Below, in pieces: positions 1-12,200 of a stretch of DNA of 64,000 bases. The stretch is from Schistosoma haematobium (lineage: Eukaryota; Platyhelminthes; Trematoda; Strigeidida; Schistosomatidae): assembly GCF_000699445.3 (NCBI RefSeq), contig NC_067196.1:88824364-88888363 (forward strand), in the 5' to 3' direction. Both the position numbers and the translations under genes were made by a program. The notes beneath the pieces are model-generated. The model had not been told where the DNA came from and made no database searches. It saw nothing but the letters and a program-made list of their open reading frames with translations. Positions within the stretch are counted from its first letter, which is position 1. The number at the start of each line of letters is the position of its first letter.

Positions 1-300
1 AAAGAACTGGACGACCGTCTCGTTCTAGTTTGAAACTCTTCAGCTGTATGCATTGACGATCCCGTCTCGCGAGACTCGAACCTAGGACCGATCAGTCTCG
101 CGCGCTAATGCTTAACCTCCAGACCACTGAGCCAACATCCAATAGTGTTAATATCTAATTTTAACCAATCCACAAAGTTGGGTTCAAATCTCATGAGGCA
201 GAATCATGGATGCGCACAGTTGAATAGTCTTATACACTGAACGGAATCGCCATCTAGCTTCAATTGACTCATGAATTCATCTATTAAATTAATAAGTATA
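1..300. repeat. Hammerhead/tRNA-like repeat (family 2), mosaic copy
   Basis: Bases 1-165 are a reverse-strand copy of the tRNA-like plus hammerhead repeat described at 19240-19700. Its core is damaged (GAGA for GAAA). From about 185 a short + strand piece with the post-ribozyme tail (CAATTGACTCATGAATTC) follows, so the copy is a rearranged mosaic. Confidence 0.7.
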
Positions 301-1059
301 TGTTTGGATTTTTCAACAACATAAAAAGCAAACTGATTTTAACACAATCTATTATGATCCTTTTTACTAAAACTTCCATTGAAATTACTTCAAATGATTG
401 TGGACGGAATAGAAGAAGCTTTCGTTTAACAAGCTTCCGTGTCTAGTAGCAGAGGATCACGAATAACTTCAGGCAGGAACCTAGGTATGTTAACGATAAA
501 AGAGGAAAAAGAAATTGGTAAATCATAGTATGATACTATCCTTAGTGTTTAAGAATAGATCAAGTTGCCTCTTAAAGGACTCCTTGGAAGTCGCTTGAAC
601 TAGCTCGGCCGGAAGCGATTTCTAGCATTTGATAACTCTTAAGGAGTAGACATTGTGTCTACAGTCCGTTCTGCTATGTTGTATCTTAGTTGATTATTCT
701 ATAAAAAAGAAGAATGATATAGCAACAACCATTTACCTATTTCAACATGTGCACAACATGCAATGATATACATTCATGTCATAAATAACAAATACTTTTT
801 TTTAAAACATGGCTGAATTTATTAAAGTAAATTAAAAGTTTTCAAATTCATCATCATTCTGTTGTTCATTTTTACACCAAAAAGTTTTTGTTTTTGTATA
901 TTTTTTAAGAAAGAAAAAAGGTTTTTGTTCTAAGGTTTAAGTAATAAACAAAATCACATTTTAACTATTAAAATATAAAAAAATTAAAATAATGAAGAAG
1001 AAGAAGAAGGAAAAAAATGAGAAAAGAAAAGAACATAAATGAAATTAAACTACCCTATA
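301..1059. other. No gene seen, AT-rich
   Basis: No supported exon or repeat. A purine-rich run (GAAGAAGAAGAAGAAGG) lies at 993-1009. It is either intergenic or part of an upstream PDE8 intron. Confidence 0.4.
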
Positions 1060-1700
1060 CGCTGACGCCATTGTGATCGATTCTGAGTCACGTCACACAC
1101 AGTCTCCAACTATTGGTTACGATAGTCATGTGGACACCAACCAAGTAGTCTGCATCTATCTACATGGCTCAGACTAGAAGCAAATGGCTTCAATGACTGA
1201 TGCTACGTATTGGTTTGGCTGCACCTAACGTTCTTCCAACCATCTCCAACACTAGTTAGCATTACGCGTCATGATAATCGGTGTTCAGGCGTACATAACA
1301 CGTGACTCAACGATCTCGGTTGATGAAGATTCACAACCTCATCAACTGATTTACTATCATTCCTTAATACCCTGTATCTAACCTCACTATTATTTACCCA
1401 GTGATTCCAGAAGATGCGAGCAATATTTCAGAGACATCTGTGATCGAACCCTGACAAATTACGAGTATCGTCTACTCTCAATGGCCATAAAGTAGAACAG
1501 AACGAACTGCTGCGCAGTATAGTCATCCTTTTATTGATAGATGGATATCTCGCCTTCGCTATACGTGATGTACGTTGGTAAAAGCCAAACGAACCTTTTG
1601 AATTGGTGCTGAGAATTCGTCAGACACCAACCCATTAGGGCTGATCAAACTTCCAAGATAAGTGGAGTTGTCGACGCGTTCGATTTCAGTGTTGAATTAA
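1060..1700 (-). pseudogene. Decayed non-LTR retrotransposon 3' region, second family
   Basis: Read on the - strand, a broken frame gives STYLGSLISPNGLVSDE, RRRDIHLSIKG and a TGDGWKK-like end, with stops and frameshifts. The pattern (YLGSLIS then a run to a Trp-rich tail) is that of the region following a non-LTR reverse transcriptase. It differs from the RTE family found elsewhere in the window. Family name not assigned. Confidence 0.5.
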
Positions 1701-1889
1701 ATTGGACCATGTAGTGTCAAGATTTTGATTCTTGTTAATTTTTGTAAATGAGTTTTTCTGGGTTGACTTTAGTTGAGAGTTAAGATCTTCTTGAAGTTAT
1801 AGATTGTCTCTGATATAATATGAATAGATTAGAATTATGATTTATTAACAAAAAGAATGAGAAAAATTAAGAATTATTTCTTCTGGTGT

Positions 1890-2220
1890 TCCATGTTTCC
1901 ATGAGAAGCTAGAGTATACTTACAATCACGGATCATTGGGTAGTGACCAGTGTCATGTATGTCAAGTCTTTCTTTGTGCTGATTGAATTCTCGATGTAGT
2001 CCACTTTGATTAGTGGCTACATCTAAACTTGGTCGATAGAATTTGATCATTGCTAAGAACGATCTGACAAACACGATACTGGTCACTGCCCAGTGATAAA
2101 TTAGTTGTAGATATATCTGAATGCTAAAGAAGGTCAATTACTGCCCGATTAGCTCATTGGTAAAGTCTTTAAATGTGAGAGTGAGTGACAAGAGATCGAA
2201 TCCGCCAAAAAGCATTATTT
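1890..2220. repeat. Third tRNA-like SINE fragments
   Basis: The segment around 1930-2110 (- strand) and 2130-2215 (+) shares GTGACCAGTGTCATGTATGTC and CACTGCCC...CATTGGTAA motifs with 50670-50945. It looks like two decayed pieces of one tRNA-related SINE in opposite orientation. Confidence 0.4.
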
Positions 2221-2739
2221 TTATCACGATTAAAAGTACCTATTGGTGATGATTGCCTAATAACACTGTTTTCTGTTGCCTACTACAAACTAACACCTTA
2301 CAGTGGGAATATAAGTATACAATACCTACTTTGTAAATGTAAAGAATTTTTATTGAGTCAAAATATAGCTGTTTGCATAAAATCTCAACCAAACTTAAAT
2401 TTCAATAGAGAATAATCTTGTGCTTTGTGCCATTGTAATAAGTAAATTGCTCAAAATGATCATGCAAACTACATAGAAGAATCGATCAAAATCGAAGGTA
2501 GAAAAATATATCAGTGATGTAAAATGTTGATATTAAGTTAATCAACCATATTAATTACTTGTTTTTCTTTCATGATCAGTAACCCATTACTTAAAGCAAA
2601 GATCTTGTATCTCAATACATTACCAGTGAATAAACTAAAACACTGTGTTAACTTAGATGAGTAGTTTTCTGAAGTTTTACCCATTGGAGGATAGTTATCA
2701 TTCTGTACCCTGATAAATCAGTTAAGTAGATTGGCATAG

Positions 2740-3045
2740 AACAGCTATAGTTTTGAATTCTTTTTCATATAATTGTGTAGTGAACGAGAACATAAGTGGG
2801 GACAACCAAATGTATTTGAATACAAAATCACAGAGCATCTTATTAAAATCTGAGAACAATACAGTAAAGTTCCAACCAATAGTCCCGGACTTTATTGTTC
2901 TTTCGTTTCCACACCAATTAACCTATGTTCTCGTTCTTTTCCTTCGATCTTCTTAATCTTCTGTCGCCTGACATTTCACTTTTGATTAGTGATACATACT
3001 ACTTATATCTGTTGACATCAGTAGCACACAACACAATAAGACAAT
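2740..3045 (+). repeat. Dispersed ~290-bp repeat (family D), copy 1
   Basis: Starts GTGAACGAGAACATAAGTGG and ends near ATCAGTAGCACACAACAC. Related copies lie at 20690-20965, 29285-29550 and, reversed, 49905-50175. The conserved inner segment is TCTTCTGCCGCCTGACATTTC. Class unknown, no coding capacity. Confidence 0.6.
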
Positions 3046-3319
3046 ATGGTTCTACATTTCATTTATACATACATTCATTATTGTACTTATATCAAAAGCG
3101 ATCAAAACAGATGAACATCTCGTTAAATGTTAAAAAAATATACTAAAGTATTAACATTTGTAAAATATATGTTGCTCACTATCTAATGAACACATTAATC
3201 TCTTTAAAGTTTACTATGAAACCCAGTGTGATTAGTTGAAAGCGTTTTAGTTTATGATATTAGAATGAATTATTTGTTTATTGACTACTCTTTTGATAAT
3301 TCATAATCAGAAGGGGTTT

Positions 3320-3780
3320 TTGTGGATAGTATAGTCTAGTTTTAATTGACCCATGATCTCAACTATTAGAAAAATCACCATAATATCCACATAAACCTCT
3401 TCTGATACTAATCAACATATGCTCACTAGTAACTGCCTTCAAGAGTCATTTCTTAGAGTTCTAGTGAGAAACTGTGATCAGTGGTATTCAACCGTGTTTG
3501 TTGTGAGGGAGTGACTCATTGAAGACAATGGTGGATGTGTCGCTCAATTTCGTGGATTAGTTGAAGTTAGACATTAACACCGTTGGATGCCGACCGGCTC
3601 AGTGATTTAGAGGTTAGGGGTTCGCATGTGAGATCGATAGGTCCAGGGTTCAAATCCCCCGAGCGGGATCGTGGATGTACACTGCTGAGGAGTCCCATGA
3701 TAGGACGAAACGATTATCCAATGCTTGCAGGTTCTCACTGGTTTAGCTTCAAGTGATTCAACTATTGAAATTCATAACGA
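3320..3780 (+). repeat. Hammerhead/tRNA-like repeat (family 2), + copy
   Basis: A nearly full unit: body with AGTTCTAGTGAGAA, CTCAATTTCGTGGATTAGTT, a tRNA-like part with B-box-like GGTTCAAATCC, then a hammerhead core CTGAGGA (3685-3691) and GAAA (3707-3710). Stems I and III are degraded, so it is probably inactive. Confidence 0.75.
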
Positions 3781-3925
3781 TTTCAAATTACATAATAATT
3801 CTCGTAAATCTTTGTTTCATAGGTTGGTTTTACTTACTTTTATTGAAAATTATATCATGTTTATTATCATCATCATTAGTTATAATGTTGACCAGATATT
3901 ATTTCTCGTTTGATAACGTTTCATG

Positions 3926-4080
3926 TTTTTGATGGAGTTTTGTTCTCTGAGATGGATGGTTTGGTCGTGGAGCTTTCATCGTTCTTCTGAACGACATCAT
4001 CAGCACAAGCTTCAGATTGATAAACTTCTCAGAGAACAAAACTCCATCAAAATCATCCACCTGAGCTACAAATCTTCTAC
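3926..4080. repeat. Foldback repeat (TTTTGATGGAGTTTTGTTCTCTGAG family)
   Basis: The 25-bp arm at 3926-3951 recurs inverted at 4027-4052, around a spacer with CGTGGAGCTTTCATCGTTCT. A partial second copy follows at 4310-4380. The same arm occurs at 9860-9955, 52905-52995, 54599-54716 and 59556-59976. Confidence 0.7.
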
Positions 4081-4434
4081 ACCATCTCAACGTTTCGTGT
4101 GATTATATCACTTTATAATACCAAGACATTTTCATACATTTGAAACTATGAATAAATGGACTACTAATGTAGTTTTTAATTTTTGAGATCAGTGAAAGAT
4201 TAAAACAGTCATCAAAAAGATCACATAATATTACATAAACTACAAATATATCCATTTTCATATAACAAATCTTATTGAAATGGTAGAGATGATTTGTAGA
4301 TCAGGTAAATTATTTTGATAGAGTTTTATTCTCTAACCTAGATGGTTTAGTCGTGGAGCTTTTAACCTTTCGAAGGACAAATCATATTTTCCTAAAGTCT
4401 TCAGCAATATAGATTAATGTACTAGAGTACCTGT

Positions 4435-4910
4435 TACTTACTCACTTACGCTTCTTACTCCTCGTGAAGGAGCATAGGCCGCTCACCAGCAATCGCCATC
4501 GAACCCTGTCCTGGACAATCCTTTCCAACTTCTTCCAGTTGTTATTCGTCTTTTTCACATCTGCTCCTATTTCCCGACGTAATATGTTCTTTGACCTTCC
4601 ACTTTTCCGCTTCCCTTCAGGATTCCAAGTTAGGGCTTGCCTCGTGATGCAGTTTGATGATTCGCGTAATGTATGTCCTATCCATTTCCATCGTCTTTTC
4701 CTAATGTCTTATTCAGCTGGAAGCTGGTTTGTTCTCTCCCACAGAAGGCTGTTGCTGATGGAATCCGACCAATGGATGTTGAGTATCTTGCGTAGACAAC
4801 GTTTTTATAAATACTTGTAATATTTATAGTACTTGTACAGTAGAACTGCCTTGACGTTCGTATTGAAGATTCTCACATTGATATTGGTTGAAAGTTGTTT
4901 TGAGTTCCAT
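4435..4910 (-). mobile_element. RTE-like retrotransposon, 3' fragment
   Basis: On the - strand the end of the RTE-like ORF ([14 protein letters not shown]-type residues, SNRHR) runs into the 3' terminus CGTAAGTGAGTAAG. It shares an internal variant around ACAACGTTTTTATAAATAC with copies at 17123-17592 and 18290-18957, marking a subfamily. Confidence 0.75.
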
Positions 4911-5136
4911 ATGTTGAGTTCTACTCAATTGATTATTCAACACTAGTGTACCTGCAAAGGCATACAAATGAAAACAACAAATAACGAGATACATGTTTAC
5001 AATTCTAATCACTTTTAAAATTATTAATGCTTATTATTACGTGTGTTTTTATATACTTTTAACTGACATCAATACACTCTATATTCATTTTGGGTACAAT
5101 GTTTTTATATTTATCTATTTGTGATTTGTTTTATAG

Positions 5137-5210
5137 ATACAAACAATATTGTTGGTTTAAGTGCGTTATTACATTCTAGATGTCCGGACTTTTCGTCACC
5201 AATGTGTAAA
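5137..5210 (+). CDS. PDE8: PDE8-like exon, linker before catalytic region
   Basis: The frame after the acceptor TTTTATAG is open for 24 codons and ends in CCAATGTGTAAA before donor GTGAGT. The residues [15 protein letters not shown] join directly to VIGILNSAR of the next exon. This parallels the human PDE8 order ARIHSMTIEAPITK then VINIINAAQ. It needs one base from an upstream exon (phase 1). It is the 5'-most exon I can support. Confidence 0.6.
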
Positions 5211-6256
5211 GTGAGTTTCATAGATATTCTTAGTTATTGTTCACATAATTCCCAATTTTGAATTGTAGTCATAAAGTTATTTATCGAATAATTAATAACT
5301 TATCCTTTAATGTATATATATAGGAGGCAGAAAAACACAGTCAATACAGTCTGTGTGACACCACTAATTACTTACTTACGACTGTTACTCCCAATGGAGT
5401 ATAGGCCGCCGACCAGCATTCTCCAACCCACTCTGTTCTGAGCCTTCATTTCTGGTTCTATCCAATTGTTGTTCATTATCCTGATGTCTGTCTCCATTTT
5501 TCTCGACGTAATGTGTTCGTTGGTGTTCCTCTTCTTAAATATATTTACTAAATATATATTTTGAAAAAATAATGAACCTATTAGTTCCATTTAATTACTT
5601 GCACTAAACAGTGTAGGGTTTCATAAAAACTTAGTAACTACACAAACTACTGTTATTTGAATTAGTAGTATGTTTCAATTGTCTAAAATCAAAGTATTTA
5701 TGACAATGTAAACATAAATGAATGTAATACATCAATATAAAAAATACACAATCCGATTAATGCTAGTGGAGGTTAACTGTTGAACTCATGTTAACACACT
5801 AGGTATATAGCCTACTATCCCCGAATACCATCACTGCTCTCCACTTGAATGTTGATATTTTTCACTCGATAATGTGTTACATTATATAGCTTGTATCTTT
5901 ATGTCAAAGTAACTTCCAGTTAATAATTTGTGGTTCGGTAAATTTTAGTGTTTTGCCTGTTAATATCAGAAATTCATTTACTTTGAATCTCTCTCAGCTC
6001 GCATCATTCACTGACTTGACCTGGACAACTAAATAAAACTAGACATCTAATTCATCCTGGTATAGAAGACTTATTACCTTTAAATAGTTATTTATCCAAA
6101 TATTATCTGAAAATAATAAGGACAGTTAGTTCTCTTGATTTACTGTGTCAGCCATCTACATATACGTTTGGTATTTTCCTGATTTTTCTTGTTTATATTT
6201 TGTACACTAGATGGTTGTTTCAAAACTGAAAAGAAAACAGGTTTACAAGTCATATT

Positions 6257-6295
<39 letters not shown>

Positions 6296-9200
6296 TACAA
6301 AGGGGCGCCGAATACATATGCGCCACACAAACCATTCTATTTGTGTGTGAGCTGTAATACTGCCCAGGTGTCCAGATCAATTCAGATGGTTTTCTTAGGG
6401 AGCTACGCCCCGAGCGTTCGACCTAAAGGTCTGATCCACAAAGCAGTGGTGCTACGTCAGGAGATGCAGTCCCATAGTAGCCAGTGACCAAGAATTGGTT
6501 CATACGTCATTTGTCCCTTCAGGATACTCGAACTCATGTGCACCATTGGTTTGGAATCAGTATTTTCCAACTCCTCTAGGTTGTAAACAATACCCCTGCC
6601 TCAAGAAGGCAGTGAGTAGGACTCCCTTGGTAGTGCCTGTATACACGTGGCCATGTGAGAACATTTCGAAATGGTGAGATGACTCTCCTCACCCTCGACC
6701 GTATCATAGCATTTGAGGGTTACAAATCATATTATTGAAAACAGTTGAATAATTCGGTTAAAATGTTCATAAAATTGATTTTACTTTGTTTTTTTATTTC
6801 AGGTAATTGGAATTTTGAACTCTGCACGTGTTCGCAGTCCATTACCAGTAGCAAAAGATTTACAAAAAGCTATTAATTTAATATGTAGTTCAAATGTATT
6901 TGTTGATCAAATAATGAAACCATTAAGTCGAACAAATGATCCTATCACAGCAGATCTAATTGAAGGTTTGATTACTGTAAGTCTAATTATTCATGCTAAA
7001 TGGTTTCAATCAATTTATTTTTCATAGATCTTTCTATGAAATTAGATTAAACTATTTTGTTTTATTATTGATAATTCATGTGAATCAACTTTTGATTACA
7101 CTCCGTATCAGTAATTCAGTTTGATTTTACAAGAGAGTGTTCGGTTTTGTGTGATTATTATTTTAAAGTTTGTTTAGCCAAGTTTGACCTACTTCCTACG
7201 TTTAATGATTGATTAGGAGTTTGTTATTTCATTATTCTTATCATTAGTTCATTTACCCAATTGATATCAGTTGTATACTTTATCTAATATATGTAGTTAA
7301 GGAATTTGTTCATCATGATCATTGACTAAGAAAATTGCCTTGATTAGTTTGATGTTTCCATGTATCTATATAAATATTCCTGTATATCTGAGTAAAGTAT
7401 GACGATGATCTAACCAAATACAGTATTGTTCACTTATATATATATATATGGACCCTCTGTTTTTTAAATTTCATTGAAATCATGAATCCATCTATGTTAG
7501 ACCAGCATCGAAAACCTGGAATCACTGGACGACCGTATCGTCCTAATGTGTGACTGCTCAGAGATTCTCATCTACCACACTTTATACAGGACTCGAACCT
7601 AGGACGAACGCATAAACTTTAGATCAATGAGTCTGCATCAAACCGTGTTGACATCTAACTTCAATCAATTTACGACACTATGTGACTATCTTGTATTGTT
7701 TTAGTTGGTTAACTGCTTCACACGCTACACAGATTTGCTCCACTGGTTACGGTTACTAACTGGAACTCCAGGAATTTCCTCTCAAGATTGGTCACTAATG
7801 AACACATATTATATATTCGCTTTATAGCTTTTAGTAACTCGATATCTGACTCCAGTTAGATCGTATGAATGATTGTTATTGAAATATACATCCTGGCTGT
7901 CCCCGTATATAATTGTCGACTTAACTTGCGTTGGCGAATAACGGAATTAAATAAGTTGAATACGATAATGGATTTTTGAATACATATATTTTGTACGCTA
8001 GCTGATCTGGACAGACAATCAGAGGAACGAAGCAAATAGAAGAGAGAGATACGAAATGACGCTCAGTGGAGAAGGCATATGAGCTAACTCGATTTAATCA
8101 AGCGTTAATCATTATTTATAGTCACACAAAAATAAGCTGCTGATATGTGATGAGTAAAAGTGTACACATACGTATGCACTTATATAAAAAGTCAGCGTTG
8201 ATAAGCAAATAATTAACAAGGTTAAAATATGACTCAAACAGAATGAATAGATTGCCCTACCCAGAAGCTTGAATAAGTTATATGGGCTTAACATAGTAAC
8301 CGACACTACGACCTATTTTCCCTTCATATAATTATGTCAGTTTAGGAGTTGTGGAGATTGTTAAGATTTTTTGATTGAGATCATGAACCGATCGGTGTCA
8401 GACCACCATTGAAAAGCCGTGACCAGTGGAGCTAATCCGTGTCGGGTAAAAACAGGTGTCTACCTCATTACAATGGAAGATGGTCACGCAATTTCGTGGA
8501 TTGGTTGAAGTTAGACATTAACACTATTGGATGCCGTCTCAGTGGTCCAGTAGGTTGAGCGTTCGCGCGCGAGACTGAAGGCCCTGGGTTCTAATCCCAC
8601 GGGCGGAATGCGCACTGCTGGGGAGTCCCAGACTAGGATGAAACGGCCGTCTAGTGCTTCTAGGTTCTCAATGGTGGTCTAACATCAATCGGCTCATGAT
8701 CTCAATCATCTATTTATGTATTTAAGAATTTCTCCTTTAAAATATATCTTCTATATTTTTTTATTTAACTGTATTTTTAATCTGATTCCGGATGCGATCA
8801 GTGAATTCTTACGTCATACGTCGCATTGCAGTCATTCTAATATAAGAAAATACTTTTATGTAGCGTATTGTTATGCCGAATTATTCATTATTATTATTAT
8901 TACTGTTACTATTATTATTATTATTAGTAGTAGTAGTAGTATATGATAAATTGAATGTTTGAACATTATCCCTTTTTATTAATAGGGATCAAACCTAGCT
9001 AGAGAACCAGAGAACTTACTCAAACTTCGATCTTTGGCTAAATCTCTAAAAGGTAAGTAATAATGCACATTTAATAAGATAATAGTGATATAGCTAAATC
9101 ACTTTCTCTAAAATATTATATGATAATGATAACTAATCTATGACTTAGTGGTGTAAACAATTTCATCTTGAAGAAGGTCAGTTATTACCCAAATGACAAA

Positions 9201-12200
9201 ATTGATAATGTATTTTACCTGAGACTAGGTAATATTAGGTTCTATTCATATTTGAATAATAAGTTCTCTTAAGAGTATGGATACATCTCATTAATGAGTT
9301 CCAATCTCCGAAATCTCATGTCTAGAACGTACTTTCATTTATCTAACTATTATTACTTGTTGTTTTTTTTTCTATGCCATGAACTTTGGAACAATGAAGA
9401 ATTCTCAGTAGTAGGACATCAACAAATTTCTTTCTAATGTATGTTCGAATCGTAATAGTTCAATGGAATATTTCATATGTGTCTCATGTCTATTCTTAAT
9501 TGAGTAGGTTTTCCATCGTTTTAGCTACTGCATCTATTTTTTTTCGGCCTGTCAATTATTGATTCCATGAATTCCAATGTAATTCACCTTCGTTTATTCA
9601 AAGGATAAACATGGGGGGAGGTAATCAACGGCTGCACTGCCGAGGTTTAAACTTCCCATTTCGTAAAATTGCGATAGGATGTTAGCTTTTAATCAAAGCT
9701 TGTGAGTATATACCATAAGCATGAATAATTAATAAGTTGAAAAGAAATCATTGCAATATTAAAACACTTTTAAAACGGACGTCTTAAATGTTTGAGAAAG
9801 CTTAAATGTATTTCGATAGCAAGTCGTTTAAATCATTGGGAAAACTGAAACTTGGAGATGCAGGAGAAGATTTGTACTGATGATATTGTTCAGAAGAATA
9901 ATGAAAGGTCCACAATCAAACCATGCAGCTCCGAAAACAAAACTCCATCAAAAACTGAAACGTAATAGACAGAGTTCAATTAGTACTTATTCGCATAGTT
10001 ACTTCAAATGATTTTATATGTTTTTGATTTTCTTTTTCAGGATCCGAAAATGTTACAACAACACTGTCAACTTTACAAAATAGTCCAGAAATTGAAACTT
10101 GCCTATCAAATTTTGATAAATGGGACTTCAACATATTTGATCTTGAACGGTTAACCAGTAAAAAGTAAATATTAGAGTATTTTTGTATTTAAAATAATAT
10201 TATTTACTTACGCTTGTTACTCCTAATGGAGCATAGGCCAACGACCAGCATTCTGCAATCCACTCTGTCATGGGCCTTCTTTTCTAGTTCCATCCAATTG
10301 TTATTCATTCTTTTCATGTCCGTCTTCATTTCTCGACGTAATGTATTCTTCCACTTTTTCTTCGGCCTTGAGGATTCCATGTGAGGGCTTGACTTGTGGC
10401 GCAGTTCAGTGCTTTCTTCAATGTGTGTCCTATACACTTCCAGCACTTCTTCCTGATTTCTTCCTCCGCTATAATCTAGTTTATTCTCTCTCATAGTAAG
10501 TCGTTATTGATTGTGTCCGGACAACGGATCCGAAGTATTTTGCGTAGACAACTATCAATAAACACCCGTATTTTCTGGATGACGGGTTTCGTAGTTCACC
10601 ATGTTTCCGCCCCATACAGTAAGAGTGTCTTGACATTTGTATTGTAAATTCTGAGTTTGGTGTTGGCTTACAGAAAGTTGTTTTGAGATCCAAATGTCCT
10701 TCAGTTTCAAATATACTGCTCTTGATTTACCGATCCGCGCTCCTACATCTGCATCAGATCCACTATGTTCACCAATGATGCTGCCCAAATACGTAAAGGT
10801 TTTTACATCTTCCAAATCTTCTCCGTCGATTGTGATTGGATTGGTGCATGCTGTGCTGTATCGGAGAATCTTGCTTTTCCCTTTGTGTATATTGAGACCT
10901 ACTGCTGCTACTACACCGGTCGTCTTCTCCTGAATTTGTTGTTGCGTTTGCGATACGAGGGCCAGATCATCTGTGAAGTCTAGATCGTCCAACTGCATCC
11001 CAGATGTTTACTTTATCCCATGCTTCCCCTTAGATGCTGACGTCTTCATGATCCAGTCGACCACCAGAAGAAAGAGAAAGAGTGGGATTAAGCAGTCTTA
11101 CATGACACTGGTCTTCACTTCGAACGAGTCTGTGACCTGTCTTCCATGCACGATTTTGCAGTTTAATCCATCATAGGGATTCTGTAGCATATTGACTATC
11201 TTCTGAGGCAGGCCGTAGTATCGAAGAAGTTTCCATAGTGTTGTTCTGTCCACATCAAATGCTTTTTCGTAGTCAATATTATATAAAGAATTATATTTGT
11301 TTGTATAGTTGCAAAATTAGCCATCAGGAAGATCAGTTCCTTTCAAGAGTGTAAATATACTTTGTTAATTGAGTGTCTGAAACCATTAAATATTCACATA
11401 GTTTAACTGAAGGGTTGAGTTGAAAAACTATACTTATATACTAGATGATTTGAAATCGCTCAGAATTTGCCTATTGAAGCATTCGCCATAGAAAATGAAA
11501 TAAATTCATCTTTAATTGAATATTCAAATTCCCTTTGTCTTTGTCTAAAGTCTGTACCCAATGAAAATAGAGGAAAATGTGTTTTAGATATCGGTGTTGC
11601 AAAACATGGGATTCTGATTATCTGAACGTTCTGGTTAAAGTTCGTGGAAAATGTTTAGTAATGGTTTGTTCTCATTGACTTGTATAGATACGTCGTTCAA
11701 ATGACTCAACATATTGAGTCACATAACTATGATATTACTGTACTTCCCGTTTTTGACTTCTTCACTGATTGTGTTAGTGTGACACATAAAGTTTATTTAA
11801 ATCACCTCACGCGCTGGTCGTAACCAACCGACAATTCTTATTCATACAACATAAAAGAATACAATTATAAGCAGAGATGAATGGTGACTAGCAGTGGACT
11901 TTAGATTGCGCGTTTCGTTCTATTCGAAACTTGTTAGTTGGATATACCTGCATCCCAGGGTTAACATTTATTCTAGGACTTAAGAAAATCCTCACAGGAT
12001 TCACATATTCTAACAAGACACTGATCAATTACAGTCCTAAACATCAATATGAAGATTCAAACAACCAATAGAAAAATGTAAAACGATACAAGTTGATTTC
12101 ATATGAGCTCAACTTTACTATTTCATCGGCAACCTAATCGTTTCTAAAAATAGATCCGTTGTTTGTATATCTTTTCTTCTTCTTTAGACCTCTCACTTAT

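Noticed and set aside
1..5136. PAS or receiver-domain exons of the PDE8-like gene
   Set aside because: Searched by eye for conserved motifs with splice signals and found none that I can support.
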